DNA from: JAMLHH01 sp964653095
GTDB taxonomy: Bacteria > Bacteroidota > Bacteroidia > Chitinophagales > JADIYW01
Assembly (NCBI GenBank): GCA_964653095.1
Contig: CAZZEH010000017.1
Span: 9,822 to 73,821 of the forward strand
Length of the DNA: 64,000 nt
Reading direction: 5' to 3'
Part shown: positions 1 to 8,420 of the stretch, one piece after another
How the letters are laid out: the number at the start of each line of letters is the position of its first letter
How positions within the stretch are numbered: position 1 is the first letter of the stretch
The notes under the pieces: generated by a model
The model's input: only the letters and a program-made list of their open reading frames with translations
Databases searched by the model: none
Told to the model about the DNA's origin: nothing
Made by a program: the position numbers and the translations under genes

Positions 1-805
1 AAAATCTTACGCGGAGGGAAGGGCTGACTTTGGCCACCATTTCAAGTAATTGAGCGAAATTGGTCTGAATTTCTCCTGAATCGTTTTTCCATTTGTATGA
101 ATCGACATTTTGTCCCAAAAGAGTCACTTCTTTGTATCCGCGTTCTAAAAGATGCTGTGCTTCTTCCACTATTGATTTTGGATCCCGGCTTCTCTCTCGT
201 CCTCTCGTAAACGGTACCACGCAAAAAGTACACATATTGTCACAACCGCGCATAATAGAAATGAAGGCAGTGACACCGTTTTTGTCCAAACGCACCGGCA
301 TGATGTCGGCATAAGTTTCTTCTCTCGAAAGAATAACGTTAACTGCTTTTTGTCCGGTTTCCGCCTCACTGATAAGTTGCGGCAATGTGCGGTAAGCGTC
401 CGGGCCAACTACTATATCCACAATTTTTTCTTCGTTCAGCAGATTGGTTTTCAGCCTCTCAGCCATACAGCCCAAAAGCCCTACTAAGACGTCCGGCTTG
501 ATAGATTTAATTTTATTAAATTCGGTCAGTCTTCTTCGGACAGTCAGTTCTGCTTTTTCCCGTACAGAACAGGTATTAATAAAGATAAGATCGGCTTCGC
601 TAAAGTCCTGAGTGATGCTGTAACCACTGTCAAACAGAATAGAGGCTACAATTTCGCTGTCACTGAAATTCATTTGGCATCCGTAACTTTCTATATAAAA
701 TTTTTTGGAACCCTGAGGCTGGATTGGCATATTCATTTCTAAAGCTTCACCCTGTCTTTCTTCGCCAATCTTATTGTTAGTGGGTTTTATCAGTACTCCG
801 TCCAT
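1..805 (-). CDS. miaB: MiaB, tRNA-2-methylthio-N6-dimethylallyladenosine synthase (C-terminus cut by window edge)
   Basis: Cytosolic radical-SAM methylthiotransferase that adds a 2-methylthio group to i6A37 of tRNAs reading codons that start with U. I translated the minus strand from the ATG at 805-803. The N-terminal UPF0004 domain has its three cluster cysteines near residues 43 (YGCQMNFSDSE), 79 (NTCSVREKAE) and 113 (LLGCMAER). The radical-SAM motif CDNMCTFC places cysteines at about 188, 192 and 195, followed by the usual VVPFTRGRERSR. About 268 residues are present; the rest of the SAM barrel and the TRAM domain lie beyond base 1. MiaB is distinguished from RimO and MtaB by the NTCSVRE and PFTRGRERSR wording. 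The start is supported by an open frame with no better ATG nearby; an internal Met at 24 is possible. Confidence 0.95.
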   Translation of the reverse strand, partial: MDGVLIKPTNNKIGEERQGEALEMNMPIQPQGSKKFYIESYGCQMNFSDSEIVASILFDSGYSITQDFSEADLIFINTCSVREKAELTVRRRLTEFNKIKSIKPDVLVGLLGCMAERLKTNLLNEEKIVDIVVGPDAYRTLPQLISEAETGQKAVNVILSREETYADIMPVRLDKNGVTAFISIMRGCDNMCTFCVVPFTRGRERSRDPKSIVEEAQHLLERGYKEVTLLGQNVDSYKWKNDSGEIQTNFAQLLEMVAKVSPSLRVRF

Positions 806-940
806 TTTTGATTGATAGTTTTAAAATTCACGTAAAGATAAGGCTAATTTGTACAATATGACAAATTGTCAGGGCTGTTTTTTGATAAAGTTTGTATTTA
901 GAATAGTTCTTTATGAATAATTAGATTTGTTAGCTGATAT

Positions 941-1798
941 ATGGATTTCCTATCTGATATACAAAGAGAATGCGGGTTTAAAAATCCTCCGGCATTTCTG
1001 CGGAATTTATCCGGGGGTGATATTAATCAGGTGTGTAAGATAAAAGCTGATGGCAGAAGGTATGTGGTAAAAATGAACAACAGATCCGGATATCCCAAAA
1101 TGCTTGCAAAAGAATTTCGTGCTTTAAAGTTTTTATCTCAAAACAGTCCGTTGAAATACCCAGAGGTTTTAACTCATTTTGAGGCAGAGGACCGGCAGTT
1201 TTTGGTGATGGAATTTATTGAACCCGGAGCAAATTCAGAAACTGCTCAGGAGCTTTTAGGCAAAGGACTTGCCGGTCAGCACAGGTGTAGCCGCAATCAG
1301 TTTGGCTGGACTGAAGATAACTTTATCGGCTCGCTGCTACAACCAAACAGTTTTACAGACAGTTGGTCTGATTTTTATGCTCAGAACCGAATTCTATTTC
1401 AGGCAAAATTAGCTTTTGATTCTAACTTGCTGGAGCAGTCAGATTTGGCTCAGACAGAAAGATTGTGCAGCAGATTTAGTGAGTTAATACCTGAGGAAAA
1501 GCCAGCTCTTTTACATGGCGATTTGTGGAGTGGAAATTATTTGATTTCAGCAGACGGAATTCCGACTTTATATGATCCTGCCATTTACTTTGGACACAGA
1601 GAAATTGATCTTGCTATGACTCGTCTTTTTGGAGGTTTTGGCAAAACCTTTTATCGATCCTATACTGAAGAATTTTCACCGGAGTCGGGATGGGAAGAAA
1701 GACTGCCTGTTTTTCAGCTTTATCCGTATCTGGTACATCTCAATTTGTTTGGTCGTTCTTATTTATCGTCAATCCGTGAAATTGTCAATAGATTTTAG
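941..1798 (+). CDS. Fructosamine kinase / aminoglycoside-phosphotransferase-fold protein
   Basis: 285 residues, the usual length for the fructosamine-3-kinase (FN3K) family, which phosphorylates ketosamines on glycated protein or free glycated amines and so starts deglycation. The N-terminal lobe has GGDINQVCKI and VVKMN (nucleotide-binding lysine). The catalytic loop HGDLWSGN starts near residue 192, with D194 as the expected base, and the metal-binding LYDPAIYFGHREIDLAM follows. The tryptophan in HGDLWSGN and the DPA/HREID wording favour FN3K over true aminoglycoside kinases. Substrate is inferred from family only. It is divergent from miaB (135 bp between starts), so it probably has its own promoter. 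Confidence 0.88.
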   Translation: MDFLSDIQRECGFKNPPAFLRNLSGGDINQVCKIKADGRRYVVKMNNRSGYPKMLAKEFRALKFLSQNSPLKYPEVLTHFEAEDRQFLVMEFIEPGANSETAQELLGKGLAGQHRCSRNQFGWTEDNFIGSLLQPNSFTDSWSDFYAQNRILFQAKLAFDSNLLEQSDLAQTERLCSRFSELIPEEKPALLHGDLWSGNYLISADGIPTLYDPAIYFGHREIDLAMTRLFGGFGKTFYRSYTEEFSPESGWEERLPVFQLYPYLVHLNLFGRSYLSSIREIVNRF

Positions 1799-1843
1799 AT
1801 TGATTAAAAGAAAAATATATGCGGATTATCACCTCATTTATTT

Positions 1844-1868
1844 AAGGTCTATTTTATAATTACACAAA
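1844..1868 (+). repeat. Solo copy of the IS630-element left end
   Basis: These 25 bases match 23 of 25 positions of the left end of the IS630-family remnant at 3913-3937 (shared core tataattacacaaa after a tctatt block). No transposase follows here, so this is either an isolated end left by a deletion or excision, or the end of a small derivative. Immediately upstream, cctcatttattt also occurs next to the transposase stop at 5042, which hints that both ends of an older element once met here. Confidence 0.6.
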
Positions 1869-1896
1869 AATTGTTAAAAAGTGTCGCCTTTGGTCT

Positions 1897-2040
1897 GATG
1901 CGGTTTGATTAACGAAATGGATAAAATCGAGACGATAGACAGAGAACCACACAGAGACTCAGCACTCAAAAAGATATCTGATTCATCTTCTCATTTTCAA
2001 ACTTCTCGCCTTTTCAAAAATCCTTAACTAAATGGCATTG
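1897..2040. mobile_element. MITE-like element, copy B
   Basis: About 144 bp without coding capacity. Its left end (gatgcggtttgattaac then gaaatgg) and right end (ccttaactaaatggcattg) match the two ends of the element that interrupts abiEii at 33853-33984, and they are imperfect inverted repeats of each other (core GTTTRRTTAA / TTAACTAAA). The interior differs from the other copy. No target duplication is evident, so this copy looks older. Confidence 0.55.
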
Positions 2041-2168
2041 GACGAGAAGTTTTTTCCTTCTTGACTCTAAATTGCCACCTCCAATAGCTATTTGATGGTA
2101 CATTCATTCATCGACATATTGACATCTTAATATTTCGTTGATTAGAGATGATTTCATTTTTACTGTAC

Positions 2169-2176
2169 TATCTTTG
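2169..2176 (+). promoter_or_regulatory. -7 box TATCTTTG ahead of the Rrf2 regulator
   Basis: Exact match to the Bacteroidota primary-sigma -7 consensus TAnnTTTG, about 105 bp upstream of the rrf2 start. A -33 element is not clear. Moderate support only, because the motif is short. Confidence 0.4.
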
Positions 2177-2280
2177 ATATGAATCATTGTTTTCAGGTAT
2201 TTTGCATAAAAGGCTATCGATAGTTATTTTCGCAATGATGTCAATGAATTTGAGAGGAACACAGAAAAAAGGATAATAGA

Positions 2281-2712
2281 GTGCTTTCAAAAAAGACCAA
2301 ATACGCTATCAACGCACTTGTTTACATTGCTAAACATCAGGAGGGTCAACCTATACCGGTGAGTAAAATTTCTGAAGAACAAAATATCTCTCAGAAATTT
2401 CTGGAGTCTATATTGACTGAACTTAAAAACGTAAGGATACTCAATAGTAAAAGAGGTAAACTCGGAGGTTATTCTCTCAACGGGAGTCCGGATGAAATCC
2501 ACATGGCAAAGATTATACGACTGTTTGATGGCCCAATTGCTCTTCTCCCGTGCGTGTCTCATCAATTCTACGAACGCTGTGAAGAATGTATAGATGAAGA
2601 AACCTGCGGAATCCGACAAGTGGCGATGGAAATTCATCGTGAGACTGTGCAAAGATTAAAAGAAGCGACTCTTTCAGACATCATTAAAAGAGAATCCAAT
2701 CTTAAAAAATAA
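2281..2712 (+). CDS. Rrf2-family transcriptional regulator
   Basis: 143-residue winged-helix DNA-binding protein starting at GTG (purine-rich agaggaac and aaaggataata lie just upstream). The N-terminal helix-turn-helix (LSKKTKYAINALVYIA, ISEEQNISQKFLESIL) and the wing KRGKLGGYSLNGSPDEI are typical. Four cysteines at 91, 100, 103 and 109 (CVSHQFYERCEEC, then DEETC) could ligate an Fe-S cluster as in IscR/NsrR/RirA, although four in this spacing is more than IscR's three. It sits 182 bp upstream of an anion permease in the same direction, with a dyad overlapping that promoter. I infer that it regulates the permease; Rrf2 proteins such as CymR control sulfur uptake, but the ligand here is unknown. 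Confidence 0.92.
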   Translation: MLSKKTKYAINALVYIAKHQEGQPIPVSKISEEQNISQKFLESILTELKNVRILNSKRGKLGGYSLNGSPDEIHMAKIIRLFDGPIALLPCVSHQFYERCEECIDEETCGIRQVAMEIHRETVQRLKEATLSDIIKRESNLKK

Positions 2713-2728
2713 TTTTTTAATTTTAATT

Positions 2729-2767
2729 CCTACTTATGTGGTAGGTTTAATGGATTTTATATCTTTG
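2729..2767 (+). promoter_or_regulatory. Candidate operator dyad (CCTAC-N7-GTAGG) plus -7 box upstream of the permease
   Basis: CCTAC at 2729-2733 and GTAGG at 2741-2745 form a perfect 5+5 dyad with a 7-base spacer. It lies 15 bases before an exact -7 box TATCTTTG (2760-2767), where a -33 element would sit. A regulator bound here would block the promoter of the permease at 2895. The adjacent rrf2 gene is the obvious candidate binder; this is inference from position. Confidence 0.45.
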
Positions 2768-2894
2768 TAACTCAAATTTTAATACGGTATGTCTATTCTG
2801 ATTCCGTTCAGTGTCATTCAATTTAATGCATAGAGATACTTTATCCATTTAGTTCATATTCATTCACTTTATATCAAATCAAAATTCAATCTCA

Positions 2895-3914
2895 ATGTCA
2901 GAGTTAATTCACCCATTGACCATCCCATTTTTATTATCCATGTTCCTAGCTATCAATATGGGAGGAAGCGGTACAGCTCCCGCATTTTCTGCTGCATACG
3001 GAGCTAATATCATCAGACGTAGCGCTATCCCCGGACTTTTTGGTGTCATGGTACTCGCAGGAGCTTTGCTCGCGGGTAAAGAAGTGACACTCACTTTAGG
3101 TGAAGGGTTATTAGCCCCATCTTTATTTACTCCGTTTAACACTTCTATTATTTTGCTTTCGATAGGATTATCCTTGCTGGTTGCCAATCTAATCGGAGTA
3201 CCACAATCCACCAGTCAATCTACCGTACTCGCTATAGCAGGAGCAGCAACAGCCTTAGAAGAATTAAACACTCATAAACTTTTTTATGAAATTATCCCGG
3301 CGTGGGTCATTCTTCCCATCTTCAGTTTTATCCTGATGTTTGGGTTTTTAAAATGGATTTTTCCGATGATAAAAAGCACTGTTCCCTCCAGTAGCTTTTC
3401 TCAGCTGAGAGAGCATAAAGGATTAAAAGCGGTCTTGATTTTATCTTCTCTCTACGTGGCATTCTCCATCGGAGCCAACAATGTGGCCAATGCCGCTGCT
3501 CCGATTGCTTCATTGACTGCAAACGAGATTGGACAAGGGGCCATTCAAAATTTTAGGCCGATTATTATCTTATCCGTTTTGATTGTGGCTCCTTGTTTTG
3601 CCATAGGGAGTTCTCTCCTTGGTCATGAAGTTACTAAGAAGACAGGTAAAGAAATCATCGAAGTATCTCCATTTCAAGCTACCATTATCGCCGTGATTAC
3701 GGCAAGTTTACTTCTTTTGGCTTCTGTCTTCAAAGGGATTCCGACCTCATTGGTACAATTGAATGTAGCAGCTTTTATTGCGCTTAGTATTCATAAAAAA
3801 GGATACAGAGCAACATTTCAAAACAACACAATCAAAAGGTTTTTTCTGGTTTGGGCTGTAGCTCCTTTCTTTGCTTACTTTCTCACTTTTACCCTTATTG
3901 CTATGTTTACATAA
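2895..3914 (+). CDS. PiT/CysP-type inorganic anion permease (phosphate or sulfate)
   Basis: 339-residue inner-membrane protein with about ten hydrophobic segments in the inverted two-repeat layout of the PiT family. The second repeat has the PiT signature FSIGANNVANAAAPIAS (about residue 195-210). The first repeat has the looser INMGGSGTAPAFSAAYG in place of the classic GANDVANA, as in CysP-like sulfate permeases. Phosphate versus sulfate cannot be settled by eye; the upstream Rrf2 gene leans towards a sulfur role (inference). The stop codon TAA at 3912-3914 coincides with the left edge of the IS630 remnant, so the last base of the stop is IS sequence and the native C-terminus may have been slightly longer. 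Confidence 0.85.
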   Translation: MSELIHPLTIPFLLSMFLAINMGGSGTAPAFSAAYGANIIRRSAIPGLFGVMVLAGALLAGKEVTLTLGEGLLAPSLFTPFNTSIILLSIGLSLLVANLIGVPQSTSQSTVLAIAGAATALEELNTHKLFYEIIPAWVILPIFSFILMFGFLKWIFPMIKSTVPSSSFSQLREHKGLKAVLILSSLYVAFSIGANNVANAAAPIASLTANEIGQGAIQNFRPIIILSVLIVAPCFAIGSSLLGHEVTKKTGKEIIEVSPFQATIIAVITASLLLLASVFKGIPTSLVQLNVAAFIALSIHKKGYRATFQNNTIKRFFLVWAVAPFFAYFLTFTLIAMFT

Positions 3915-5119
3915 AGTCTATTCTATAATTACACAAATAGTAATTAATTTTGTCTTCATAAAGTAATGCTATGGGCAGACCGACCTTAAAAATAAACAAC
4001 TATCGTCCCGAAGAAATTAAAGCCATGTTTCGGGATGACGAACGCTACACGATAGGCTTACGGCTTTATGCGGTCTATCAGGTGTCCTTAGGGCAATCGA
4101 GCCGGAAGCTCGAAGAGCTCTACAATACCAGCTTCAAACAAATAACCAATTGGGTACACCGATTCGAACAAGAGGGTATAGATGGGCTAAGAGATAAAGA
4201 AGGCAGAGGCAGGACATCTCGGTTAAATGAAACGCAGCGCAAACGTATAGCAACTTTACTAAGAGAGTCTCCGGAAGATTACGGCTACAACAGCGCAACC
4301 TGGACAGGTCCAATGCTCATAGAGTGGATTGGTCAAGAATACAATATTCACTATAAGAAGGCACAAATATATAATATAATCAAAAGTCTTGGATTTAGCT
4401 ATCAGCGCAGCAGAGGTATATTTCCCGAAGCAGACAAGCAAAAGCAGGAAGAGTTCAAAGAGACATTAAAAAAAACTTCTCGAAAAACTTGACGCTGTGT
4501 TATTATATGAAGATGAGTGCTCCTTATCAAACACCGCAACCGTAGGCTATCAATGGTCGCATAGAGGGAAGCAACCACAGATATTATGTAAGCAAAAGAA
4601 GCGAGAGCGGCAAACTCTATTTGGCAGCTATGATTACGAAAGCGGGCAAATTACCGTTAGTTTTGCAGAGAAAGGCAATAGCCAAACATTCAAACATTCA
4701 AAAAGCACCCTAAGCTGTCTTTAGTTTTTTTACCACCTTACAGTCCTGACCTCAATGCAGTAGAACGAGCTTAGTGGCACATGAGAAAGAAAATAACACA
4801 TAACAGGTGTTTAATACCAATTTAAAATTCAAAATAGACCGATAAAGCGAAGTCTTATTCTGGTATTATGCCGTGGTTACAAACAAATAGAACAATGAGA
4901 TAAAATCGAAATTGATCTATATTGTTTGCCCAAACGGTATAAAATCGCTAAAGGAACGAAAAGTAGAATTTTGGAAAATGTTCTCCCATTTCTTAAAGCC
5001 AAACAATGAGCTAAAACAAGTTTGTGAAATAAATTATTAGACCTCATTTATTTTAGAATTTACTTAATGTATGTGTAATAATTATCACCAACAACTTAGA
5101 TTTATTCTAAAATAGACTT
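3914..5119 (+). mobile_element. Decayed IS630-family insertion sequence
   Basis: About 1.2 kb bounded by imperfect inverted repeats: the left end reads AAGTCTATTCTATAATTA from 3914 and the right end, read on the minus strand from 5119, AAGTCTATTTTAGAATAA (15 of 18 identical). A TA dinucleotide flanks the left end (3912-3913), as expected for IS630 targets, but the right flank is CA. It carries one transposase gene disrupted in several places. It sits between the permease and the complex I operon. Confidence 0.75.
3971..5040 (+). pseudogene. IS630-family transposase, multiply disrupted
   Basis: The first part (3971-4492) encodes an intact N-terminal helix-turn-helix region (ITNWVHRFEQEGIDGL) ending in an A8 run at about 4468-4475, where the frame shifts by one. 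The second part resumes with LDAVLLYEDECSLS (first catalytic acidic residue) to about 4690. Sequence for the second catalytic Asp is missing, then KHPKLSLVFLPPYSPDLN follows with the third acidic residue in AVERA. An in-frame TAG interrupts at about 4771-4773. After KITHN about 120 unrelated bases intervene, and the frame SLKERKVEFWKMFSHF resumes to a stop at 5038-5040. The protein cannot be functional. Confidence 0.88.
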
Positions 5120-5177
5120 CACGTGTGTTATTGATGTGATTTACAGAAAATCTTAAGGTATTTCATTGTTAAATCCC

Positions 5178-5185
5178 TAACTTTG
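5178..5185 (+). promoter_or_regulatory. -7 box TAACTTTG of the nuo operon
   Basis: Exact TAnnTTTG match 19 bases before the nuoA ATG, giving a short leader of about 12 bases. It lies downstream of the IS right end, so the operon promoter appears to have survived the insertion. No convincing -33 element is seen. Confidence 0.5.
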
Positions 5186-5204
5186 ATGCGTATTTTATTT
5201 CAGT

Positions 5205-5567
5205 ATGAGCAGCACTATAGATTTTTTACCAATTTTTATTCAGTTTGTAGTTGCCTTTGGGTTTGTAGCGACCACTTTAATTTTAGCAGCATTGATTGGC
5301 CCCAAAACGAGCGGGGTAGTGAAAGATTTAAGCTTTGAATGCGGGGTGGAATCCTATGGGAATGCCCGAGCGCCATTTTCTGTAAAGTTTTTTTTGGCAG
5401 CAATATTATTTGTGGTCTTTGATGTGGAGGTGATATTTATGTATCCCTGGGCAGTCAACTTTAGAGATATGGGCATAGAGGGTCTGATTAAAATCAGCTT
5501 CTTTATAGGTTCTCTTCTTATAGGATTTGTTTATGTAATCAATAAAGGTGGATTGGATTGGGATTAA
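5205..5567 (+). CDS. nuoA: NADH-quinone oxidoreductase subunit A
   Basis: 120-residue membrane subunit of complex I with three hydrophobic segments. It has the conserved loop GVVKDLSFECGVESYGNA and the second-helix motif FDVEVIFMYPWA, which line the entry to the quinone chamber. First gene of the 14-gene nuo operon, 43 bp before nuoB. Confidence 0.96.
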   Translation: MSSTIDFLPIFIQFVVAFGFVATTLILAALIGPKTSGVVKDLSFECGVESYGNARAPFSVKFFLAAILFVVFDVEVIFMYPWAVNFRDMGIEGLIKISFFIGSLLIGFVYVINKGGLDWD

Positions 5568-5610
5568 CTGTTTATAATGCGGTTCGTATTGAAATGTTAA
5601 TGTTTAAATT

Positions 5611-6174
5611 ATGTCTTTAGCAAAAGGTACTTCGATTACGTTAGAAGCTCCCCCTCAAGGAGTAGAAGGACAGGGCTTTTTTGCCACTTCATTGGATCAG
5701 ATAGTAGGACTGGCACGTAAAAACTCTTTATGGCCTTTGCCGTTTGCGACATCTTGCTGCGGTATAGAATTTATGTCCACGATGTCTGCAACATATGATT
5801 TGGCTCAGTTTGGTTCAGAGCGCTTGTCATTTTCGCCGAGACAGGCGGATGTGTTAATGGTGATGGGAACAATTGCCAAAAAAATGGGGCCGATACTTAG
5901 GCAGGTTTATACTCAAATGGCAGAGCCGAGATGGGTGATGGCCATTGGGGCTTGTGCGACGAGCGGAGGAATTTTTCAGTCTTACAGTGTTTTACAGGGA
6001 ATCGATAAAATTATTCCTGTGGATGTATATGTACCCGGATGCCCTCCGAGACCGGAGCAAATTTTACAGGGGATTTTAAAACTTCAGGAAATAGTACAAA
6101 ACGAGTCTGTCAGAAGGAGAAACTCTCCCGAGTACAAAACATTGTTAAGGTCATACGGTATTGATATTCAGTAA
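5611..6174 (+). CDS. nuoB: NADH-quinone oxidoreductase subunit B
   Basis: 187-residue peripheral-arm subunit that carries the terminal [4Fe-4S] cluster N2, the direct electron donor to quinone. The ligands are visible: the tandem Cys49-Cys50 in ATSCCGIEF, Cys115 in GACATSGG and Cys144 in VPGCPPRPEQ. Length is normal. Five bases separate it from nuoC. Confidence 0.97.
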   Translation: MSLAKGTSITLEAPPQGVEGQGFFATSLDQIVGLARKNSLWPLPFATSCCGIEFMSTMSATYDLAQFGSERLSFSPRQADVLMVMGTIAKKMGPILRQVYTQMAEPRWVMAIGACATSGGIFQSYSVLQGIDKIIPVDVYVPGCPPRPEQILQGILKLQEIVQNESVRRRNSPEYKTLLRSYGIDIQ

Positions 6175-6179
6175 AGATT

Positions 6180-6695
6180 ATGGCATTGGACATACAACAA
6201 GTTTTGCAGCGTTTAAATACTCAATTCGAAGGAGATTTGGGTAATATAGAAGAAGGCTATGGGATTACCACAGTTCAAGTGCGTAAATCTCATATTTATG
6301 AAGTAATTAAATATCTGAAGGAAGAACTTTCTTTTATTCTACTGACAGATATAACTGCCATACAGTTTCCGGATTATGAGCCTGAAATGCGTTATGCGGT
6401 TGTGTATCACATTCACAATCTGTTTGATAATATTCGTTTGAGACTGAGAGTGTTTTTGCCTGAAGAAAACCCTGAAATAGTTAGTATGGCATCACTTTTT
6501 TCAAGCGCAAACTGGCAGGAGAGAGAAGCGTATGATTTTTTTGGAGTTATTTTTAAAGACCATCCAAATTTAAAGCGCATTCTGAATATGGATGAAATGG
6601 AAATTTTTCCTATGCGAAAAGAATATCCGATGGAAGATGGCGGAAGAGTGGATATTGATGACAGATTCTTTGGTAGATCAATTCATAATGAATAA
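6180..6695 (+). CDS. nuoC: NADH-quinone oxidoreductase subunit C
   Basis: 171-residue hydrophilic 30-kDa-type subunit. The family signature is clear in EREAYDFFGVIFKDHPNLKR and the C-terminal PMRKEYPMED. Separate from nuoD (not a NuoCD fusion as in E. coli), ending two bases before the nuoD start. Confidence 0.95.
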   Translation: MALDIQQVLQRLNTQFEGDLGNIEEGYGITTVQVRKSHIYEVIKYLKEELSFILLTDITAIQFPDYEPEMRYAVVYHIHNLFDNIRLRLRVFLPEENPEIVSMASLFSSANWQEREAYDFFGVIFKDHPNLKRILNMDEMEIFPMRKEYPMEDGGRVDIDDRFFGRSIHNE

Positions 6696-6697
6696 AT

Positions 6698-7915
6698 ATG
6701 TCTGTAAGAAGATTTGAAGAGTATATAAAGAAGCATGAGCACGACCCGGATCGTGAATTGCATATTTTAAACTTTGGACCTACACACCCTTCCACACACG
6801 GTATTTTCCAAAATATCTTACTGATGGATGGCGAGACCATCTTAGACTCTGAACCAACGATTGGATATATACATCGGGCTTTTGAAAAAATTGCAGAACG
6901 TCGTTCGTTTTATCAGATTACTACATTGACAGACCGAATGAACTATTGTTCTGCACCTATTAATAATATAGGCTGGCAAATGACTGTAGAAAAGCTTGCC
7001 GGAATAGAAATTCCAAAAAGGGCACAGTACATTCGGGTGATTCTGATGGAGCTGGCAAGAATTACCGACCATCTTATTTGTAATTCGGTAATCGGTGTGG
7101 ACACGGGAGCTTTGACAGGATTCCTTTATGTGTATCAGATTCGGGAAAAAGTATATGATATCTATGAGCAAATTTGCGGAGGGCGACTGACCTCCAATAT
7201 TGGTCGTATTGGCGGAATGGAGAGAGATATCACTCCCGAAATTATCGCCATGATATACGATGTGCTGGAATTTGCCAAGAAAACTTTTAAGGAGTTTGAA
7301 ATACTGATGAATCGGAACAGGATTTTCATGGATCGAACCATAAATGTAGGCAGTATCAGTGCCGAACGGGCGTTGAACTACGGCTTTACCGGGCCTAATC
7401 TCAGAGCAGCCGGGGTAGATTATGATGTTCGGGTCATGGAGCCATATTCTTCTTATGAAGATTTTAAGTTTAGTGTTCCTGTTGGGACATCCGGCGATTG
7501 TTACGATCGTTACTGTGTCAGACAGGCTGAAATTTGGGAGAGTATATCAATTATAGAGCAGGCTCTTAAAGACCTTCCGGACGGCAACTTTTATGCAGAT
7601 GCTCCGGAATTTGTTTTTCCTCCCAAACAGCATGTGTATCACAATATGGAGGCCTTAATCTATCACTTTAAGGTAATTATGGGCGAGTGGCCTATGCCGG
7701 TAGGTGAAGTGTATCACGCAGTAGAAGGCGGTAATGGCGAACTGGGTTTTTACTTGGTCAGTGACGGAGGCCGGACTCCTTTCAGACTGCACTTTAGAAG
7801 ACCATGCTTTATATATTATCAGGCTTATGCTGAAATGATTAAAGGAAGTATGCTGTCGGATGCGGTAGCTACTTTGAGTAGTTTAAATGTAATTGCAGGA
7901 GAATTAGATGCTTAA
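6698..7915 (+). CDS. nuoD: NADH-quinone oxidoreductase subunit D
   Basis: 405-residue 49-kDa-type subunit, related to the large subunit of NiFe hydrogenases, that forms the quinone site with NuoB. The FGPTHPSTHG loop near residue 28 carries the quinone-site histidine region; PTIGYIHRAFEKIAE, GRIGGMERD and the C-terminal LNVIAGELDA are also conserved. It overlaps the nuoE start by 8 bases. Confidence 0.97.
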   Translation: MSVRRFEEYIKKHEHDPDRELHILNFGPTHPSTHGIFQNILLMDGETILDSEPTIGYIHRAFEKIAERRSFYQITTLTDRMNYCSAPINNIGWQMTVEKLAGIEIPKRAQYIRVILMELARITDHLICNSVIGVDTGALTGFLYVYQIREKVYDIYEQICGGRLTSNIGRIGGMERDITPEIIAMIYDVLEFAKKTFKEFEILMNRNRIFMDRTINVGSISAERALNYGFTGPNLRAAGVDYDVRVMEPYSSYEDFKFSVPVGTSGDCYDRYCVRQAEIWESISIIEQALKDLPDGNFYADAPEFVFPPKQHVYHNMEALIYHFKVIMGEWPMPVGEVYHAVEGGNGELGFYLVSDGGRTPFRLHFRRPCFIYYQAYAEMIKGSMLSDAVATLSSLNVIAGELDA

Positions 7916-8420
7916 TATGGAGAATACACAAGAAATACAATTTTCAAAAGAACTCGTTAAGCAGTTTAATGAGTTCATCACACGTTATCCTGAAGGCAGG
8001 AAAAGGTCTGCTGTATTGTCCATTATGACTCTTGTTCAGAAGGAATACGGTCATCTGACTGTACCTTTAATGGATAAAATTGCAGAGTTTTTGGAATTGG
8101 AGCCTATTCAGATATATGAACTGGCTACATTTTATACTATGTTTCAGCTTAAACCTGTGGGAAAGTACAATTTACAGTTTTGTCACACGGAAAGCTGTTG
8201 TCTGAGAGGAGCAGAAGATTTGATAGACTATACTTTAAATAAACTCAATATTAAAATGGGAGAGACCACTCCGGACGGGCTGTTTACAGTTCAGGAAGTA
8301 GAATGTCTCGGGGCTTGTGGTTATGCACCCATGATGCAGGTGGGAGAGAAATATATCGAACACCTGACCAAAGAAAGTATAGATGAATTTATTGACTCAT
8401 GTAGAAAAGAGGAAGAATAA
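7908..8420 (+). CDS. nuoE: NADH-quinone oxidoreductase subunit E
   Basis: 170-residue thioredoxin-fold [2Fe-2S] (N1a) subunit of the NADH-oxidising module. Ligands Cys92 and Cys97 (FCHTESC) and Cys133 and Cys137 (ECLGAC) match the C-x4-C...C-x3-C pattern. The ATG at 7908 overlaps the nuoD end; an in-frame ATG at 7917 would avoid the overlap and is an equally possible start. Its stop overlaps the nuoF start by one base. Confidence 0.96.
   Translation: MLNMENTQEIQFSKELVKQFNEFITRYPEGRKRSAVLSIMTLVQKEYGHLTVPLMDKIAEFLELEPIQIYELATFYTMFQLKPVGKYNLQFCHTESCCLRGAEDLIDYTLNKLNIKMGETTPDGLFTVQEVECLGACGYAPMMQVGEKYIEHLTKESIDEFIDSCRKEEE

Larger units (their letters stand above)
1799..2280 (+). other. Gene-free stretch with solo IS end, MITE-like element and rrf2 promoter
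   Basis: No credible ORF is seen in these 482 bases. It holds an IS630-type end at 1844-1868, a MITE-like element at about 1897-2040 and a Bacteroidota-type -7 box (TATCTTTG, 2169-2176) that could drive the rrf2 gene at 2281. The remainder is AT-rich sequence with no structure I can name. Confidence 0.6.

Noticed and set aside
4468..4496. Programmed frameshift at the A8 run in the IS630 transposase
   Set aside because: The required shift is +1 (or -2), and the gene also lacks the second catalytic Asp region and has an in-frame TAG, so simple decay is the better explanation.
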